From contig NZ_AECZ01000011.1 in assembly GCF_000179555.1 (NCBI RefSeq), positions 82,608-146,607 of the forward strand: DNA of 64,000 nucleotides, in the 5' to 3' direction. Below the pieces are notes generated by a model. That model saw only the letters and a list, made by a program, of their open reading frames with translations, ran no database searches and was not told the DNA's origin. How positions within the stretch are numbered: position 1 is the stretch's first letter; every line of letters starts with the position of its first letter. This stretch comes from Solidesulfovibrio fructosivorans JJ] (GTDB taxonomy: Bacteria > Desulfobacterota > Desulfovibrionia > Desulfovibrionales > Desulfovibrionaceae). This document shows positions 8,260 through 21,038 of the stretch, in pieces. The translations under genes were made by a program, and so were the position numbers.

Positions 8260-9450
8260 TTAAATCTTTATCCACTCCCGGCGTAAGGCGGTGTCCAGGA
8301 TGACGCCGACGACGAAGGCCACGCCCATGTGCCACATGGCGAATCCGGCCACCACGATCATCACGTAGAATTCGGACTTTTTCGTGCCGATGTCGCGCAC
8401 GGTCACGGCCAGTTCGGCTCCGGCCAGAAACAGGATCACCCCCAGCACCGCCGGCGGGAACATCTTGAAGATGACGGCCACGGACTGGCTGAAAAAAAGC
8501 GCGATGACGATGACGATGCTGCCGAGGATCACCAGCGATCCGCCGGTGCGCGCGCCGAAACGCACGTGGCCGGCCATGCCGCCCGCGCCGTGGCACATGG
8601 GCACCCCGCCGAACATCGGGGAGACGAGGTTCATGACGCCCTGGCTCACGCACATGGTGCGCTCGGTGACGGGCCGGTCCGGGAACAGGTCGTTGTTCTC
8701 GGCCGTGATGGCCACCACCGCGTTGCCGAGCGTCAGCGGAATCTGGGGCAAGGTGAAAAGCAGCGTGCCGGTAACGATGTCGTCCCAGCGTATCTGGTGC
8801 AGGCCGAACCGGGGCAGCCGGAAGCCGATATTCACCTGGGCCAGTTCGCCCAAAAGCGCCGGATTGGAGACGACGGCGGCGACCACGCCAAGGATCAGCA
8901 GCGCGAACATAGCCGGTATTTTCGGGTTGGACAGCAGCACGAAGGTCATGGCCAGGGCGATGCCGGCCAGCCACGGCGAGCCCACCATCCGGTGGATGCC
9001 CTCGACCACGAAGGTCATGCCGAGCCCGAGCATGATGCCGCGCACCACGGGCTTGGTGGCCAGCCTCGCCACGTATTTGATGGTCCCGGTCAGGCCGATG
9101 ACGAGCCAGAAAAGCCCCGTGGTCAGCCCCGAGGCGAAAAGCGCCGCCGGGGTGATGCCGCCGGCCACGGCCGCCGCGCCGATGGCCTTCATGGGCTGGA
9201 TGGGAATAGGCGTTTTGTAGAACAGTCCGGCCGCTATCTTGGACACGCCGAACATGAAAAGGAGCCCCAGGGGATCGACGCCGAGGATGGTGATGTAGGC
9301 CACCACGAAAGGAATGAGCGTGCCGATGTCGCCGAAAGCGCCGGCCCACTCCATGGCGTCGTAACGGTTCGGGGTTTTGCCGCCGTGGACCAGGATGCCT
9401 TCCGTTGCCGATCGCGCGCCGTCATGCGCGGAACCATCCGTCTGGAACAT
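8260..9450 (-). CDS. MOT1-like sulfate/molybdate transporter
   Basis: The 396-residue protein is a polytopic inner-membrane carrier of the MOT1 branch of the SulP superfamily. The two hallmark segments are present: EWAGAFGDIGTLIPF near residue 35 and TPIPIQPMKAIGAAA near residue 80. About ten hydrophobic helices follow, and there is no STAS domain at the C-terminus. Eukaryotic MOT1 proteins take up molybdate with high affinity. In a sulfate reducer either molybdate or sulfate is a sensible substrate, and sequence alone does not decide. AAGGAGG precedes the ATG at 9450. The ArsR-family gene 117 bases upstream reads in the same direction and may control it. Confidence 0.8.
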   Translation of the reverse strand: MFQTDGSAHDGARSATEGILVHGGKTPNRYDAMEWAGAFGDIGTLIPFVVAYITILGVDPLGLLFMFGVSKIAAGLFYKTPIPIQPMKAIGAAAVAGGITPAALFASGLTTGLFWLVIGLTGTIKYVARLATKPVVRGIMLGLGMTFVVEGIHRMVGSPWLAGIALAMTFVLLSNPKIPAMFALLILGVVAAVVSNPALLGELAQVNIGFRLPRFGLHQIRWDDIVTGTLLFTLPQIPLTLGNAVVAITAENNDLFPDRPVTERTMCVSQGVMNLVSPMFGGVPMCHGAGGMAGHVRFGARTGGSLVILGSIVIVIALFFSQSVAVIFKMFPPAVLGVILFLAGAELAVTVRDIGTKKSEFYVMIVVAGFAMWHMGVAFVVGVILDTALRREWIKI

Positions 9451-9567
9451 GGCGCCTCCTTCGCCCGGGCGTATGATGAAGCGGGAAAGGGGCCGGGCTT
9501 TTTGCGGCGTTCGATGACACGGATTTTAGAAAATACGTGTGACCAAAGCAAGCAAAAAAGGCGACGA

Positions 9568-9909
9568 TCAGGACTTGGCTTGCTTGCGCAAGTCTTCGAG
9601 ATACAAGAACTGTTCCTCAACCTGCTGGTCGAAAAACCGGCGCACGCAGGAGAGGAAGGAGGACACGCACTGCATGCGCAGGGAATAATAGATATTGGTG
9701 CCGCGCCGGGAATCGGTGACGATGCCGGCTTCCTTGAGAACGCTCAAGTGCTTGGAAACGGTCGAGATGTCCGAGCCGACCAACTCGCGCAACTCGCACA
9801 CGCATTTTTCGCCCGCGCCCAGGGCTTCGACCATAAGCAGGCGGCTGGGATGCCCCAGGGCCTTGAACACCTTGGCCCGCTGGGCCAGCTGGATCTGATT
9901 CGGCTGCAT
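9568..9909 (-). CDS. ArsR/SmtB-family transcriptional regulator
   Basis: The 113-residue protein has the winged-helix layout of ArsR repressors: LAQRAKVFKALGHPSRLLMVEAL, then CVCELRELVGSDISTVSKHLSVLKEAG as recognition helix region, then a wing with RRGTNIYYSL (strings here are consecutive parts of one domain). The CVC at the start of helix 3 is the place where ArsR-type sensors bind thiophilic metals or arsenite; a further cysteine pair occurs near the C-terminus. The start at 9909 is favoured because CAGGGA precedes it and the upstream in-frame residues lack family similarity. It is followed by the MOT1-like transporter on the same strand. The inducer is unknown. Confidence 0.85.
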   Translation of the reverse strand: MQPNQIQLAQRAKVFKALGHPSRLLMVEALGAGEKCVCELRELVGSDISTVSKHLSVLKEAGIVTDSRRGTNIYYSLRMQCVSSFLSCVRRFFDQQVEEQFLYLEDLRKQAKS

Positions 9910-10110
9910 GGTTCCCTGTAGCGTATCGGCGCGACGTTGCCAATACAGGCGATCGGATGCGTTGCTTCCAAAGCGGAAAAGCGCAAACACTGGCTCAAGA
10001 CGCGGGCATCGGAGGACCGGAAGGAAAGAAGCTCGTGGTGACGCGGGGTTGCGCCAGACGATACGAAGGGCCGGGTCGTAATCGCCACAGCGCTGCGGCC
10101 TGCGGGAATG

Positions 10111-10470
10111 CTATAACAGCGTCTGCAAGAGCCCCATGGGCGTGCCCGAGGGAAGCGGCAGGCGCTTTTCCGGCAGGATGCGCTCGGCGAGCAAGGCGAG
10201 CCACTGGCGGGAAAAGGCGATATCGTCGTAGGTGAGAAAGCCGCGCCCGGAACCGTCGGTCGCCAGCCCGTAGCCGAAGACCGTCACCCGGATGGTCTCC
10301 TTTTCGCCCACGGGCAGCACTTCGACGGTGATGGTGCGGGCGGCCGTATCAAGGATCAGGTCCCGCACCTCGCCGTATTCGTGGAGATACTGCCGGGCCG
10401 AGGATAAAAGCAGCTTGGAGAGCGACTTGTCCTTGGCCCCGGCAAGGTCGAGATTGAGATTGAACCCCAT
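10111..10470 (-). CDS. small protein of unknown function downstream of purF
   Basis: The 119-residue product begins MGFNLNLDLAGAKDKSLSKLLL and contains an alternating strand region (RTITVEVLPVGEKETIRVTV) and a GYGL...FLTYDDIAFSRQWL segment. It has no signal peptide, membrane helix, cysteine cluster or nucleotide-binding motif. It starts nine bases after the purF stop on the same strand, so it is very likely cotranscribed with carB-purF. The strand-rich pattern resembles small bacterial proteins that form compact beta barrels, but I do not recognise the family. Codon usage and GC content match the neighbours, so the frame looks genuine. Confidence 0.7.
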   Translation of the reverse strand: MGFNLNLDLAGAKDKSLSKLLLSSARQYLHEYGEVRDLILDTAARTITVEVLPVGEKETIRVTVFGYGLATDGSGRGFLTYDDIAFSRQWLALLAERILPEKRLPLPSGTPMGLLQTLL

Positions 10471-10479
10471 GCCGCCGCC

Positions 10480-11895
10480 CTACCAGGAAAGGGCCAGGGA
10501 CACGTCGTCCAGGCAGTTCTTGAGCCCCTCGCCGCAGGGCGGGATCATGTAGTCCCCGTCGAAGCAGGCCAGACAGTACGGCGGTTTTTCGCCGTTGCCC
10601 CGCACCGATTCCAACAACCCCTCGATGCTCAGGTAATGCAGGGAGTCGAGGCCGATGAACTTGGCGATCTCCTCCACGCTCTGGTGCGCGGCGATCAGCT
10701 CGCCCTTGGAGGAGAAGTCGATGCCGTAGAAGCACGGAAAGCGGATGGGCGGACAGGACACGCGCATGTGGATCTCGCGCGCGCCGAGTTCCCGCAGGCG
10801 CTTGACCCGCGTGCGGATGGTGGTGCCGCGCACGATGGAATCCTCGACGATGAGGATGCGCTTGCCCTTGATCATGCTCTTGACCGGGTTGAGCTTCACC
10901 CGGACGCTGAAATCGCGCATGTCCTGGGAGGGCTGGATGAAGGTGCGGCCCACGTAGTGGTTGCGCACCATGCTCATCTCGAAGGGCAGGCCCGAGGCCT
11001 GGGAATAGCCGATGGCGGCGTAGAAGCCGGAATCGGGAAAAGGCATGACGTAGTCCGCGTCGACCGGCGCTTCCTGGGCCAGCGTCGCGCCCATCTGCTT
11101 GCGCCGTTCGTAGACCACCTCGCCGAAGACTTCCGAATCGGGACGGGCGAAATAGATCAGCTCGAACACGCACTGCTTGACCGGCTGCGGGTCGCAGATG
11201 CGGTAGGACTGGAGCCGCTTGTCCTGGATGACCAGCATCTCGCCCGGGGCCACCGAGCGGATGGCCTCGGCCTCCATGAGGTCGAAGGCGCAGGTTTCGG
11301 AAGCGATCACGTAGGCATCGCCCATGCGCCCGAGCATCAGCGGCCGCACGCCATGGGGATCGCGCACGGCGATGATCTTGTCGTTGGCCAAAAGCAATAT
11401 GGAATACGCGCCCTTGATCTTGTTGCAGGCCTTGATGACCGCCTCTTCCAGGGAACACGAGCCCAGGAACTTGGCGATCAGGTGCACGAACACCTCGGAA
11501 TCGATGGTGGTCTGGAAGATGGACCCCGTGGCTTCGAGTTCCTGGCGCAGCTCCATGGTGTTGACCAGGTTGCCGTTGTGGGCGATGGCCAGATGGTAGT
11601 CGCCAAAACGCACCAGAAAGGGCTGGCAGTTGCGCAAAAGCGACGCGCCGGTGGTGGAATAGCGGATATGCCCCACCGCCACCGTGCCCTTGAGCTCCTT
11701 GCCCAGGTGCCGCTCGGAAAAGACGTCGGCAACGAGCCCCATGCCGCGCTGCTCGCGGATGCGGGTGCCGTCCCAGGTCACGATGCCGGCCGATTCCTGC
11801 CCCCGGTGCTGGAGGGCGTAGAGGCCGAAATAGGTCATCCGCGCGGCCTCGGGATGGCCGTAGATGCCGAACAGTCCGCAGTATTCCTTTTTCAT
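10480..11895 (-). CDS. purF: amidophosphoribosyltransferase
   Basis: PurF makes 5-phosphoribosylamine from PRPP and glutamine, the first step of purine synthesis. The 471-residue protein has an N-terminal Ntn-hydrolase glutaminase domain whose nucleophile is Cys6 in EYCGLFGIYG, so a five-residue propeptide would be removed. LQHRGQESAGI and GNLVNT follow. The PRPP-binding loop RILIVEDSIVRGTT is in the C-terminal half. Cysteines in FPCFYGIDF and in PPYCLACFDGDY fit the iron-sulfur-containing (Bacillus-type) class rather than the E. coli class. The gene lies 17 bases after carB on the same strand, which links the first purine step to carbamoyl phosphate supply, both glutamine-dependent. Confidence 0.95.
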   Translation of the reverse strand: MKKEYCGLFGIYGHPEAARMTYFGLYALQHRGQESAGIVTWDGTRIREQRGMGLVADVFSERHLGKELKGTVAVGHIRYSTTGASLLRNCQPFLVRFGDYHLAIAHNGNLVNTMELRQELEATGSIFQTTIDSEVFVHLIAKFLGSCSLEEAVIKACNKIKGAYSILLLANDKIIAVRDPHGVRPLMLGRMGDAYVIASETCAFDLMEAEAIRSVAPGEMLVIQDKRLQSYRICDPQPVKQCVFELIYFARPDSEVFGEVVYERRKQMGATLAQEAPVDADYVMPFPDSGFYAAIGYSQASGLPFEMSMVRNHYVGRTFIQPSQDMRDFSVRVKLNPVKSMIKGKRILIVEDSIVRGTTIRTRVKRLRELGAREIHMRVSCPPIRFPCFYGIDFSSKGELIAAHQSVEEIAKFIGLDSLHYLSIEGLLESVRGNGEKPPYCLACFDGDYMIPPCGEGLKNCLDDVSLALSW

Positions 11896-11912
11896 GGCGA
11901 GCCGTGGCGGGA

Positions 11913-15152
<3,240 letters not shown>

Positions 15153-15404
15153 GAGCGTATTTTTTGTAGAGGGTGGAACGAAAAAAGCGGAACCGGCAAC
15201 GAATAAGCCACTTCGGCCCGATGGGCAAGCAATTTGCCCCGAACCGCTCCGATCGACCTCGCAACCGGGCTTCACCCCGTCGCCACGGGGCCCGCGCCCA
15301 GGCTCCCGAGGCCGACGTTCCTTGACTTCCCGGCGGCCTTGTTTCAAACAGGCGGTTTCTCCGGCGTCGTATGGACGCCGGGACAAGCGCAAGGAAACCA
15401 GGCC

Positions 15405-18227
15405 ATGAGCAGTGACTACAAAAAGACCCTGAAACTCCCCAAGACCTCCTTTCCCATGAAGGCAAACCTCAAGGAAAAGGAGCCGGAAACCCTCAAGTTC
15501 TGGGCGGAAAACAACATCTATAACCAGATGCTCGCCGCCCGCGAGGACGCCCCCCGCTACGTGCTCCACGACGGGCCTCCCTACGCCAACGGCCACCTGC
15601 ACATGGGCCATGCGCTCAACAAGATTTTGAAGGATATTATCGTCAAATCCCGCCACATGGCCGGGAACCAGGCCCCTTACGTGCCGGGCTGGGACTGCCA
15701 CGGGCTCCCCATCGAGCACAAGGTGTCCCAGGAGCTTACGGCCAAGGGCAAGACGAATCTGCCGGCCATCACCGTGCGCCGGCTGTGCCGGGACTACGCC
15801 ACCAAGTTCGTGGACATCCAGCGCAAGGAGTTCAAGCGCCTGGGCGTCTTCGGCGACTGGGACGATCCCTACCTCACCATGCGCCCGTCCTACGAGGCGG
15901 CCACCGCCCTGGCGCTTTGCGATTTCGTGGAAAAGGGCTCGGTCTACCGGGGCAAAAAGCCCATTCACTGGTGCCTGTCCTGTCGGACCGCCCTGGCCGA
16001 GGCCGAGGTGGAATACGCCGACGAGACCTCGCCCTCGGTCTTCGTGCGCTTTCCCCTGCCCGACCCGAAAATAAAAGACGTCTTCCCCATGGCCGATCCG
16101 GCGAGAACCTACGCCGCCATCTGGACCACCACGCCCTGGACCCTGCCGGACAACATGGCCGTGGCCGCCCACCCCGAGTTCGACTATGCCCTGGTCGCGG
16201 CCGGCGACAGCCAATACGTGCTGGCGGCGCAGCTTCTGGAAAGCGTGCGCGAACTTTTCGGCTGGACCGACGCGAAGGTCCTGGCCACGGCCCCTGGCTC
16301 GGCGCTCGAAGGACTCAAGGCCCGCCATCCCTTCTACGACCGGGAGTCGCCCTTCGCTCTGGCCGATTACGTCACCCTCGACGCCGGCACCGGCCTTGTC
16401 CACACCGCGCCGGGCCACGGCCGCGAGGACTACGACACGGGCCTGCGCTACGGCCTGGACGTGCTCTCGCCCATGGACGACGCCGGCCGCTTCCTGGACG
16501 TGGTGCCCTATTTCGCCGGGCTCACCGTCTGGGAAGCCAACCCCAAGGTCATCGAAAAGCTCAAGGAAGTCGGCAATCTTCTGGCCGAGCGCAAGATCCG
16601 CCACTCCTATCCCCACTGCTGGCGCTGCAAGGAGCCGGTCATTTTCCGGGCCACCACCCAGTGGTTCATCTCCATGGAGGTGGGCGACCTGCGCAACCGC
16701 GCCCTGGCCGCCATCGACGGCGAGGTGGAATGGATTCCCGCCTGGGGTAGGGAGCGCATCCACAACATGATCGCCGGCCGCCCGGACTGGTGCATCTCGC
16801 GCCAGCGCACCTGGGGCGTGCCGATTCTGGCCCTTATCTGCGAGTCCTGCGACACGGCCTACAACGACGCGGCCTGGATGCGCTCGGTGGCGGAAAAATT
16901 CGCCAACCACGAGCGCGGCTGCGACTACTGGTTCGAGGCGGACCTGGCCGACATCGTGCCGGCCGGGCTCACCTGCCCCAATTGCGGGGGGAGCCACTGG
17001 CGCAAGGAAACCGACATCCTGGACGTGTGGTTCGACTCGGGCACGAGCTTTGCCGCGGTGCTGGAAAAGCGCCCGGAACTGGCCTTCCCGGCCAACCTGT
17101 ACCTGGAGGGCTCGGACCAGCACCGGGGCTGGTTCCACAGCTCGCTTCTGGCTTCCCTTGCCACGCGCGGCACGCCCCCCTACCGGCAGGTGCTCACCCA
17201 CGGCTACGTGGTCGACGGCGAAGGCCGCAAGATGTCCAAGTCGCTCGGCAACGGCATCGAGCCCCAGGAAATCATCGACAAGCACGGCGCGGAAATCCTG
17301 CGCCTGTGGACGTCGGCCGTGGACTATCGCGACGACATCCGCCTCTCCGAGGAAATCCTCTCCCGGCTGGTCGAGGCCTACCGCCGCATCCGCAACACCT
17401 GCCGCTTCGTGCTCGGCAACCTGTCCGACTTCGACCCGGCCGTAAACGACGTGGCCCCGCAGTCCATGCTGCCGCTCGACAGCTACGCCGTGGACACGGC
17501 CGCCCGGGCCCACGCCCGCATAGCCGAAGCCTACGAAGCCTACGAGTTCCACAAGGTCTTTCACGCCCTGCACAACCTGTGCGTCACGGACCTTTCGGCA
17601 TTTTATCTCGACATCTTAAAAGACCGGCTTTACGTCTCGGCTACGGACAGCCTTGAGCGCCGCTCGGCCCAGGCGGCCCTGTGGCGCATCCTGCGCGTGC
17701 TGCTGCGCGACATGGCCCCGATTCTGTCCTTCACGGCCGAGGAGGTTTTCCGCCATACGCCCGAGTGCCAGCGGGGCGACGGCGTTTCGGTCTTCTCCCT
17801 GCCGCCGCTGGATACGGCGGGCTGGGAGCTTGCCCCGGAACGCAAGGAAAAGCTCGACCTCGTGGCGGCGCTTCGCGGCGAGGTGACCCGGGCCATCGAG
17901 CCCCGGCGCAAGGCCGGCGAAATCGGTCATTCATTGGAGACGGCGGTGACGCTCTACCTGCCCGAGGCCGTGCGCGAAGCGGTGGCCTCTTTGGACATGA
18001 ACCTGCGCGAAGTCTTTATCGTGTCCCAGGCGACCCTCGCCCCGGCGGCCGACGCCCCGGCCGACGCCGTGGCCTGCGAGGGCCTCGAGGGCGCGCTTGT
18101 GGGCGTGGCCCGCGCCGCCGGCGAGAAATGCGCCCGTTGCTGGGTGTACGACAAACTGGGCACCGCGCCCGAGTATCCGGACCTGTGCCCGCGCTGCGCC
18201 GCGGTCATGGCGAAGGAGGCCAACTGA
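15405..18227 (+). CDS. ileS: isoleucyl-tRNA synthetase
   Basis: This 940-residue class I synthetase charges tRNA-Ile. The HIGH-type motif is HMGH starting at residue 66 (after PPYANGHL), and the KMSKS loop is at residues 609-613. Between them lies the CP1 editing domain, with [11 protein letters not shown] and [14 protein letters not shown], which removes mischarged valine. A C-terminal zinc finger is formed by [11 protein letters not shown] and CPRCAAVM. This bacterial-type length and zinc finger place it with IleRS1 enzymes. The ATG at 15405 is preceded by AAGGAAA; the frame is open upstream without similarity. lspA follows after three bases and is surely cotranscribed. Confidence 0.97.
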   Translation: MSSDYKKTLKLPKTSFPMKANLKEKEPETLKFWAENNIYNQMLAAREDAPRYVLHDGPPYANGHLHMGHALNKILKDIIVKSRHMAGNQAPYVPGWDCHGLPIEHKVSQELTAKGKTNLPAITVRRLCRDYATKFVDIQRKEFKRLGVFGDWDDPYLTMRPSYEAATALALCDFVEKGSVYRGKKPIHWCLSCRTALAEAEVEYADETSPSVFVRFPLPDPKIKDVFPMADPARTYAAIWTTTPWTLPDNMAVAAHPEFDYALVAAGDSQYVLAAQLLESVRELFGWTDAKVLATAPGSALEGLKARHPFYDRESPFALADYVTLDAGTGLVHTAPGHGREDYDTGLRYGLDVLSPMDDAGRFLDVVPYFAGLTVWEANPKVIEKLKEVGNLLAERKIRHSYPHCWRCKEPVIFRATTQWFISMEVGDLRNRALAAIDGEVEWIPAWGRERIHNMIAGRPDWCISRQRTWGVPILALICESCDTAYNDAAWMRSVAEKFANHERGCDYWFEADLADIVPAGLTCPNCGGSHWRKETDILDVWFDSGTSFAAVLEKRPELAFPANLYLEGSDQHRGWFHSSLLASLATRGTPPYRQVLTHGYVVDGEGRKMSKSLGNGIEPQEIIDKHGAEILRLWTSAVDYRDDIRLSEEILSRLVEAYRRIRNTCRFVLGNLSDFDPAVNDVAPQSMLPLDSYAVDTAARAHARIAEAYEAYEFHKVFHALHNLCVTDLSAFYLDILKDRLYVSATDSLERRSAQAALWRILRVLLRDMAPILSFTAEEVFRHTPECQRGDGVSVFSLPPLDTAGWELAPERKEKLDLVAALRGEVTRAIEPRRKAGEIGHSLETAVTLYLPEAVREAVASLDMNLREVFIVSQATLAPAADAPADAVACEGLEGALVGVARAAGEKCARCWVYDKLGTAPEYPDLCPRCAAVMAKEAN

Positions 18228-18230
18228 TCC

Positions 18231-18722
18231 ATGCGCTCGAGCTTCAAGATCGCCATTCCCCTGGCCGTGCTGGTGGTCGTCCTCGACCAGGCCGCCAAGT
18301 TGTGGATCGTCGGCAACATGACGCTCTACACCACCCGACAGGTCATCCCCGGGTTTTTCAATATCGTTTATGTGCTCAACCGCGGCGCGGCCTTCGGTTT
18401 TTTAAACCGCAACGACATCCAGTGGCAGACCTACTTCTTCTTCGCGGCAACGGCCCTGGCCGTGCTCATCATCTTCCATCTGCTGCGCATGGCCAGTCCC
18501 GACAACAAGCTGCTCATCCTCGGCCTCGGCTCGATTCTGGGCGGGGCCGTGGGCAACCTCATCGACCGCATCAAGACGGGCGAGGTCGTGGACTTCCTGG
18601 ATTTCTATTATAAAAGCTATCACTGGCCGGCCTTCAACGTGGCCGACATCGCCATTTTCCTCGGTTCGCTGGCGCTCCTTGCGGCCTTTTACCGCATGCG
18701 CCGCCCCTCTTCCCGCAAATAA
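18231..18722 (+). CDS. lspA: prolipoprotein signal peptidase II
   Basis: LspA cleaves the signal peptide of lipid-modified prolipoproteins in the inner membrane. The 163-residue protein has four hydrophobic helices. The catalytic aspartates are D112 in GNLIDRIKTG and D139 in FNVADIAIFLG, and NRGAAFGFL is the conserved first-loop motif. The gene starts three bases after ileS, the usual ileS-lspA pairing in bacteria. A lipoprotein gene (CpoB-like) with a lipobox lies just downstream and is one likely substrate. Confidence 0.96.
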   Translation: MRSSFKIAIPLAVLVVVLDQAAKLWIVGNMTLYTTRQVIPGFFNIVYVLNRGAAFGFLNRNDIQWQTYFFFAATALAVLIIFHLLRMASPDNKLLILGLGSILGGAVGNLIDRIKTGEVVDFLDFYYKSYHWPAFNVADIAIFLGSLALLAAFYRMRRPSSRK

Positions 18723-18759
18723 CGGCCGCACCGCCGCCAACATCCGAAACGAGGTCCGC

Positions 18760-18993
18760 ATGCCCCCCTTGCCAGCGCTGCCGCCCATGACCACCGGCCA
18801 GATGGTTTTCGCCGTCGCCATTTTGGCCCTGGCGATCCTTCCCAATTACATCGCGATATGGCAAAGTTTTCACCGCGTGTTTCCAACCCCCCTGGAGAGG
18901 ATGTTCTGGTTTCTCCTGGCCATCTTCGTTCCCGTACTCGGGGGCGTGGTCTACCTCATCTGGGGACGCAAGCGAGGTCGCAAGCCGTCATGA
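18760..18993 (+). CDS. small PLDc_N-type membrane protein
   Basis: The 77-residue protein has two hydrophobic helices separated by a short loop (ILALAILPNYIAIW and FWFLLAIFVPVLGGVVYLIW) and a basic tail WGRKRGRKPS. This matches the N-terminal membrane segment known from cardiolipin synthases (PLDc_N family), but no phospholipase D HKD domain follows, so an enzymatic role is not supported. The start at 18760 has GAGG nine bases upstream; earlier in-frame codons overlap lspA. Its stop overlaps the start of the lipoprotein gene by four bases, so the two are translationally coupled. Confidence 0.75.
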   Translation: MPPLPALPPMTTGQMVFAVAILALAILPNYIAIWQSFHRVFPTPLERMFWFLLAIFVPVLGGVVYLIWGRKRGRKPS

Positions 18994-20015
18994 AGTCCCG
19001 TCACAGCAAAGGTACGTTTCTGGCCGCAGCCATGCTCGCCGCCCTGGTCGGCGGCTGCGCGCCCAAGCCCAATACCCCGGCCCCCCTCAACACGCCCGCC
19101 GACATGTGGGCGGAACTGGAGAACACCAAGGGCGAGTTGCGGCGCTTAAACGCCAAGGTCGAAGAGCTCTCCCAGCAGGTGCAGGCCAACAAAAACGATC
19201 CGGAACTGTCCGGCCGCGTGACCCGGCTCGAGGGCAACGTCAGCCGCATGGCCTCCCAGCTGGCCATCGACCTCGGCCCAACCGCCGGTCCGGCCGCAGC
19301 AACGCCGGCGGCCACAGCGCCGGCAGCCGCTCCAGCGCCTCAGGCCGGCTACGCGCAGCCCCAAACCGGCTACGCCCAACAGCAGCCCGGCTATGCCCAG
19401 CCGCAAACCGGCTATAGCCAGCAGTCCCAGACCGGGTACGCCCAGCCCCAGACGGGCTACACCCAGCAGCAGCAATCCGGGTACGCCCAACCGCAGACCG
19501 GCTATGCCCAATCCCGCACCGGTTACGGCGCGCCCACCCCGGGCGGCGCGGGACCGGACGAATCCGAGCCGGCCATTCCGCCCTATACCGCCCCAGGCAC
19601 CCAGGCTCCGGCCGCCCAGGCCCAACCGCCGGTGGTGCAGCCGCAAAATCCGGCCGACGCCGTCTACGCCAAGGGCCTTTCCAGCTTCAACGCCCGCCAG
19701 TACCAGCAGGCGCTGGGGATTTTCCAGGAATTCGCCCGCAATTTCAAAACCAGCTCGCTGATGCCGAACGCCCTCTTCTGGACCGGCGAGTGCTACTTCC
19801 AGCTCGGCGACTTCGCCAACGCGGCCCTGGCCTACCAGGAAGTCATCGAGAAATATCCCAAAAGCCCCAAACACGCCGATGCGCTCTTCAAGCGGGGCGT
19901 GGCCTTCATGAAGCTCGGCAATGCCGGCGCGGCCAAATTGTCCTTCAAGGAAGTCATCGACAAATATCCCGATTCCGCCTTCGCCACCCGGGCCAAATCC
20001 ATGATGCCCAAGTAG
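18990..20015 (+). CDS. cpoB: CpoB/YbgF-like Tol-Pal associated lipoprotein
   Basis: The 341-residue product has a lipoprotein signal with lipobox LVGGC (Cys at about residue 23), unlike E. coli CpoB, which is periplasmic and soluble. A coiled-coil stretch (about 38-90, ENTKGELRRLNAKVEELSQ) corresponds to the trimerisation region. A low-complexity linker of nine Gly-Tyr-containing units covers residues about 118-180. The C-terminal 125 residues are TPR repeats (AVYAKGLSSFNARQYQQAL, then FWTGECYFQLGDFANAALAY). CpoB coordinates peptidoglycan synthesis with outer membrane constriction through TolA. The tol and pal genes are not in the window. It is membrane-anchored by prediction, and the adjacent lspA would process it. 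Confidence 0.85.
   Translation: MKSRHSKGTFLAAAMLAALVGGCAPKPNTPAPLNTPADMWAELENTKGELRRLNAKVEELSQQVQANKNDPELSGRVTRLEGNVSRMASQLAIDLGPTAGPAAATPAATAPAAAPAPQAGYAQPQTGYAQQQPGYAQPQTGYSQQSQTGYAQPQTGYTQQQQSGYAQPQTGYAQSRTGYGAPTPGGAGPDESEPAIPPYTAPGTQAPAAQAQPPVVQPQNPADAVYAKGLSSFNARQYQQALGIFQEFARNFKTSSLMPNALFWTGECYFQLGDFANAALAYQEVIEKYPKSPKHADALFKRGVAFMKLGNAGAAKLSFKEVIDKYPDSAFATRAKSMMPK
19341..19528 (+). repeat. tandem Q-x-G-Y-(A/S/T)-Q repeat inside cpoB
   Basis: About nine in-frame units of seven or eight codons encode QAGYAQP, QTGYAQQ, QPGYAQP, QTGYSQQS, QTGYAQP, QTGYTQQQ, QSGYAQP, QTGYAQS and RTGYGAP. The units are similar at the DNA level, so copy number may vary between strains by slippage or recombination. 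Confidence 0.9.
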
Positions 20016-20041
20016 CGCCGGCCAACAAGCGACGGATACGC

Positions 20042-20485
20042 ATGGAAACCCCACAAGAAAACACGCTGCGGAAGATCATTTACCTGACCTTCCCGCCCGA
20101 ATCCTCGAACAAGCCCGTGGTCTGCGATCTGGCCCGGGTCTACGGATTGGTCTTCAACATCTCGAAAGCCCAGATCACCCCGCGCCACGAAGGCCAGATG
20201 ACCATGGACATCAGCGGCCCCAAAGAGGCCTTCGACGCCGGCATGACCTACCTCAAGGAGCACGGCGTGGGCGTTGTGCCGGCCGCCCAGCGCGTCTCCA
20301 GGGACGAGGATCGCTGCATCCACTGCGGCGTGTGCACGGCCCTTTGTCCGACCAGGGCCCTTTCGCTCAACATCGAGACCCGGCTGGTGGAATTTCACGA
20401 AGACACCTGCTCGGCCTGCGGTATGTGCACCAAGGTCTGCCCGGTGGCGGCCATGGAGATTTTACTGGAAAACGGCGTCATGTAA
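20042..20485 (+). CDS. NIL-domain protein with two [4Fe-4S] ferredoxin motifs
   Basis: The 147-residue protein combines an N-terminal NIL domain (residues about 8-80, the ligand-sensing fold first seen at the C-terminus of MetN) with a bacterial-type 2[4Fe-4S] ferredoxin. Cluster cysteines are C92, C95, C98, C102 (CIHCGVCTALCP) and C123, C126, C129, C133 (CSACGMCTKVCP). Such proteins are common in anaerobes. Related ones are linked to homocysteine/methionine biosynthesis in sulfate reducers and methanogens, which would suit the methionine-linked NIL fold, but no methionine gene is nearby. The ATG at 20042 follows a short gap after cpoB. It likely serves as an electron carrier; the partner is unknown. 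Confidence 0.88.
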   Translation: METPQENTLRKIIYLTFPPESSNKPVVCDLARVYGLVFNISKAQITPRHEGQMTMDISGPKEAFDAGMTYLKEHGVGVVPAAQRVSRDEDRCIHCGVCTALCPTRALSLNIETRLVEFHEDTCSACGMCTKVCPVAAMEILLENGVM

Positions 20486-20501
20486 CCGGCGGGGGTGCCG
20501 C

Positions 20502-21032
20502 TTGGAAGAAAAACGGGCCTTCATGCGCATTCCCACGCGCCTATCCGGTTATCTCCGGCTGTTGCCGGATCCGGAAGACATCCAGATTTTCCGGGAATCG
20601 CCGTTCCTCGGCGGCGGCCCGGGACTCTGCAACGACCTGCGCGATGCGGGCATGAGCGAGGCGCTGCACACCATGCTGTGCTCGATCAACGCCAAACTCG
20701 ACATGCTGCTCTCCATGCAAAGCCGCGACGAACTCACGGCCGACTTCCCGGTAACCATGGGGATCGTCGAAATCAGCGGCGCGGGCGTGCGGTTTACGGC
20801 CTCGCAGGAACTGGACGTGGAGCAGTATGTGGAGTCGGTCGTCGTGTTGTCGCGATTTCCGCTCCGCATGGCCGGCGCGGTGGGGCGCATCCTACGCCAG
20901 GAGCAATCCCCGGACGGGAGCACGGTCTATGCCCTCGATTTCACTCGCATCCGGGAACGCGACCTGGAAAGCATCGTACAATTTGTCTTCCAAAGCCAGC
21001 GCGACGACCTGCGCGGAAAAAAATGGGACTAA
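20502..21032 (+). CDS. PilZ-domain-like protein
   Basis: The 177-codon frame begins with TTG and reads EEKRAFMRIPTRLSGYL, matching the start of PilZ domains where the RxxxR motif binds cyclic di-GMP. The second motif appears as EISGAGVRF, with Glu in place of the usual Asp/Asn of (D/N)xSxxG. If the ATG at 20523 were used instead, the first arginine would be lost, so TTG is preferred; GGGGG lies about six bases ahead. An insertion of about 70 residues separates the two motifs. It is followed after six bases by cheZ, so a function in motility control by cyclic di-GMP is a reasonable inference. Confidence 0.7.
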   Translation: MEEKRAFMRIPTRLSGYLRLLPDPEDIQIFRESPFLGGGPGLCNDLRDAGMSEALHTMLCSINAKLDMLLSMQSRDELTADFPVTMGIVEISGAGVRFTASQELDVEQYVESVVVLSRFPLRMAGAVGRILRQEQSPDGSTVYALDFTRIRERDLESIVQFVFQSQRDDLRGKKWD

Positions 21033-21038
21033 CGCCGC

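Noticed and set aside
15153..17573. Upstream extension of the carB frame for about 800 codons on the minus strand.
   Set aside because: It is antisense to ileS, whose motifs are certain; carB similarity begins at 15152.
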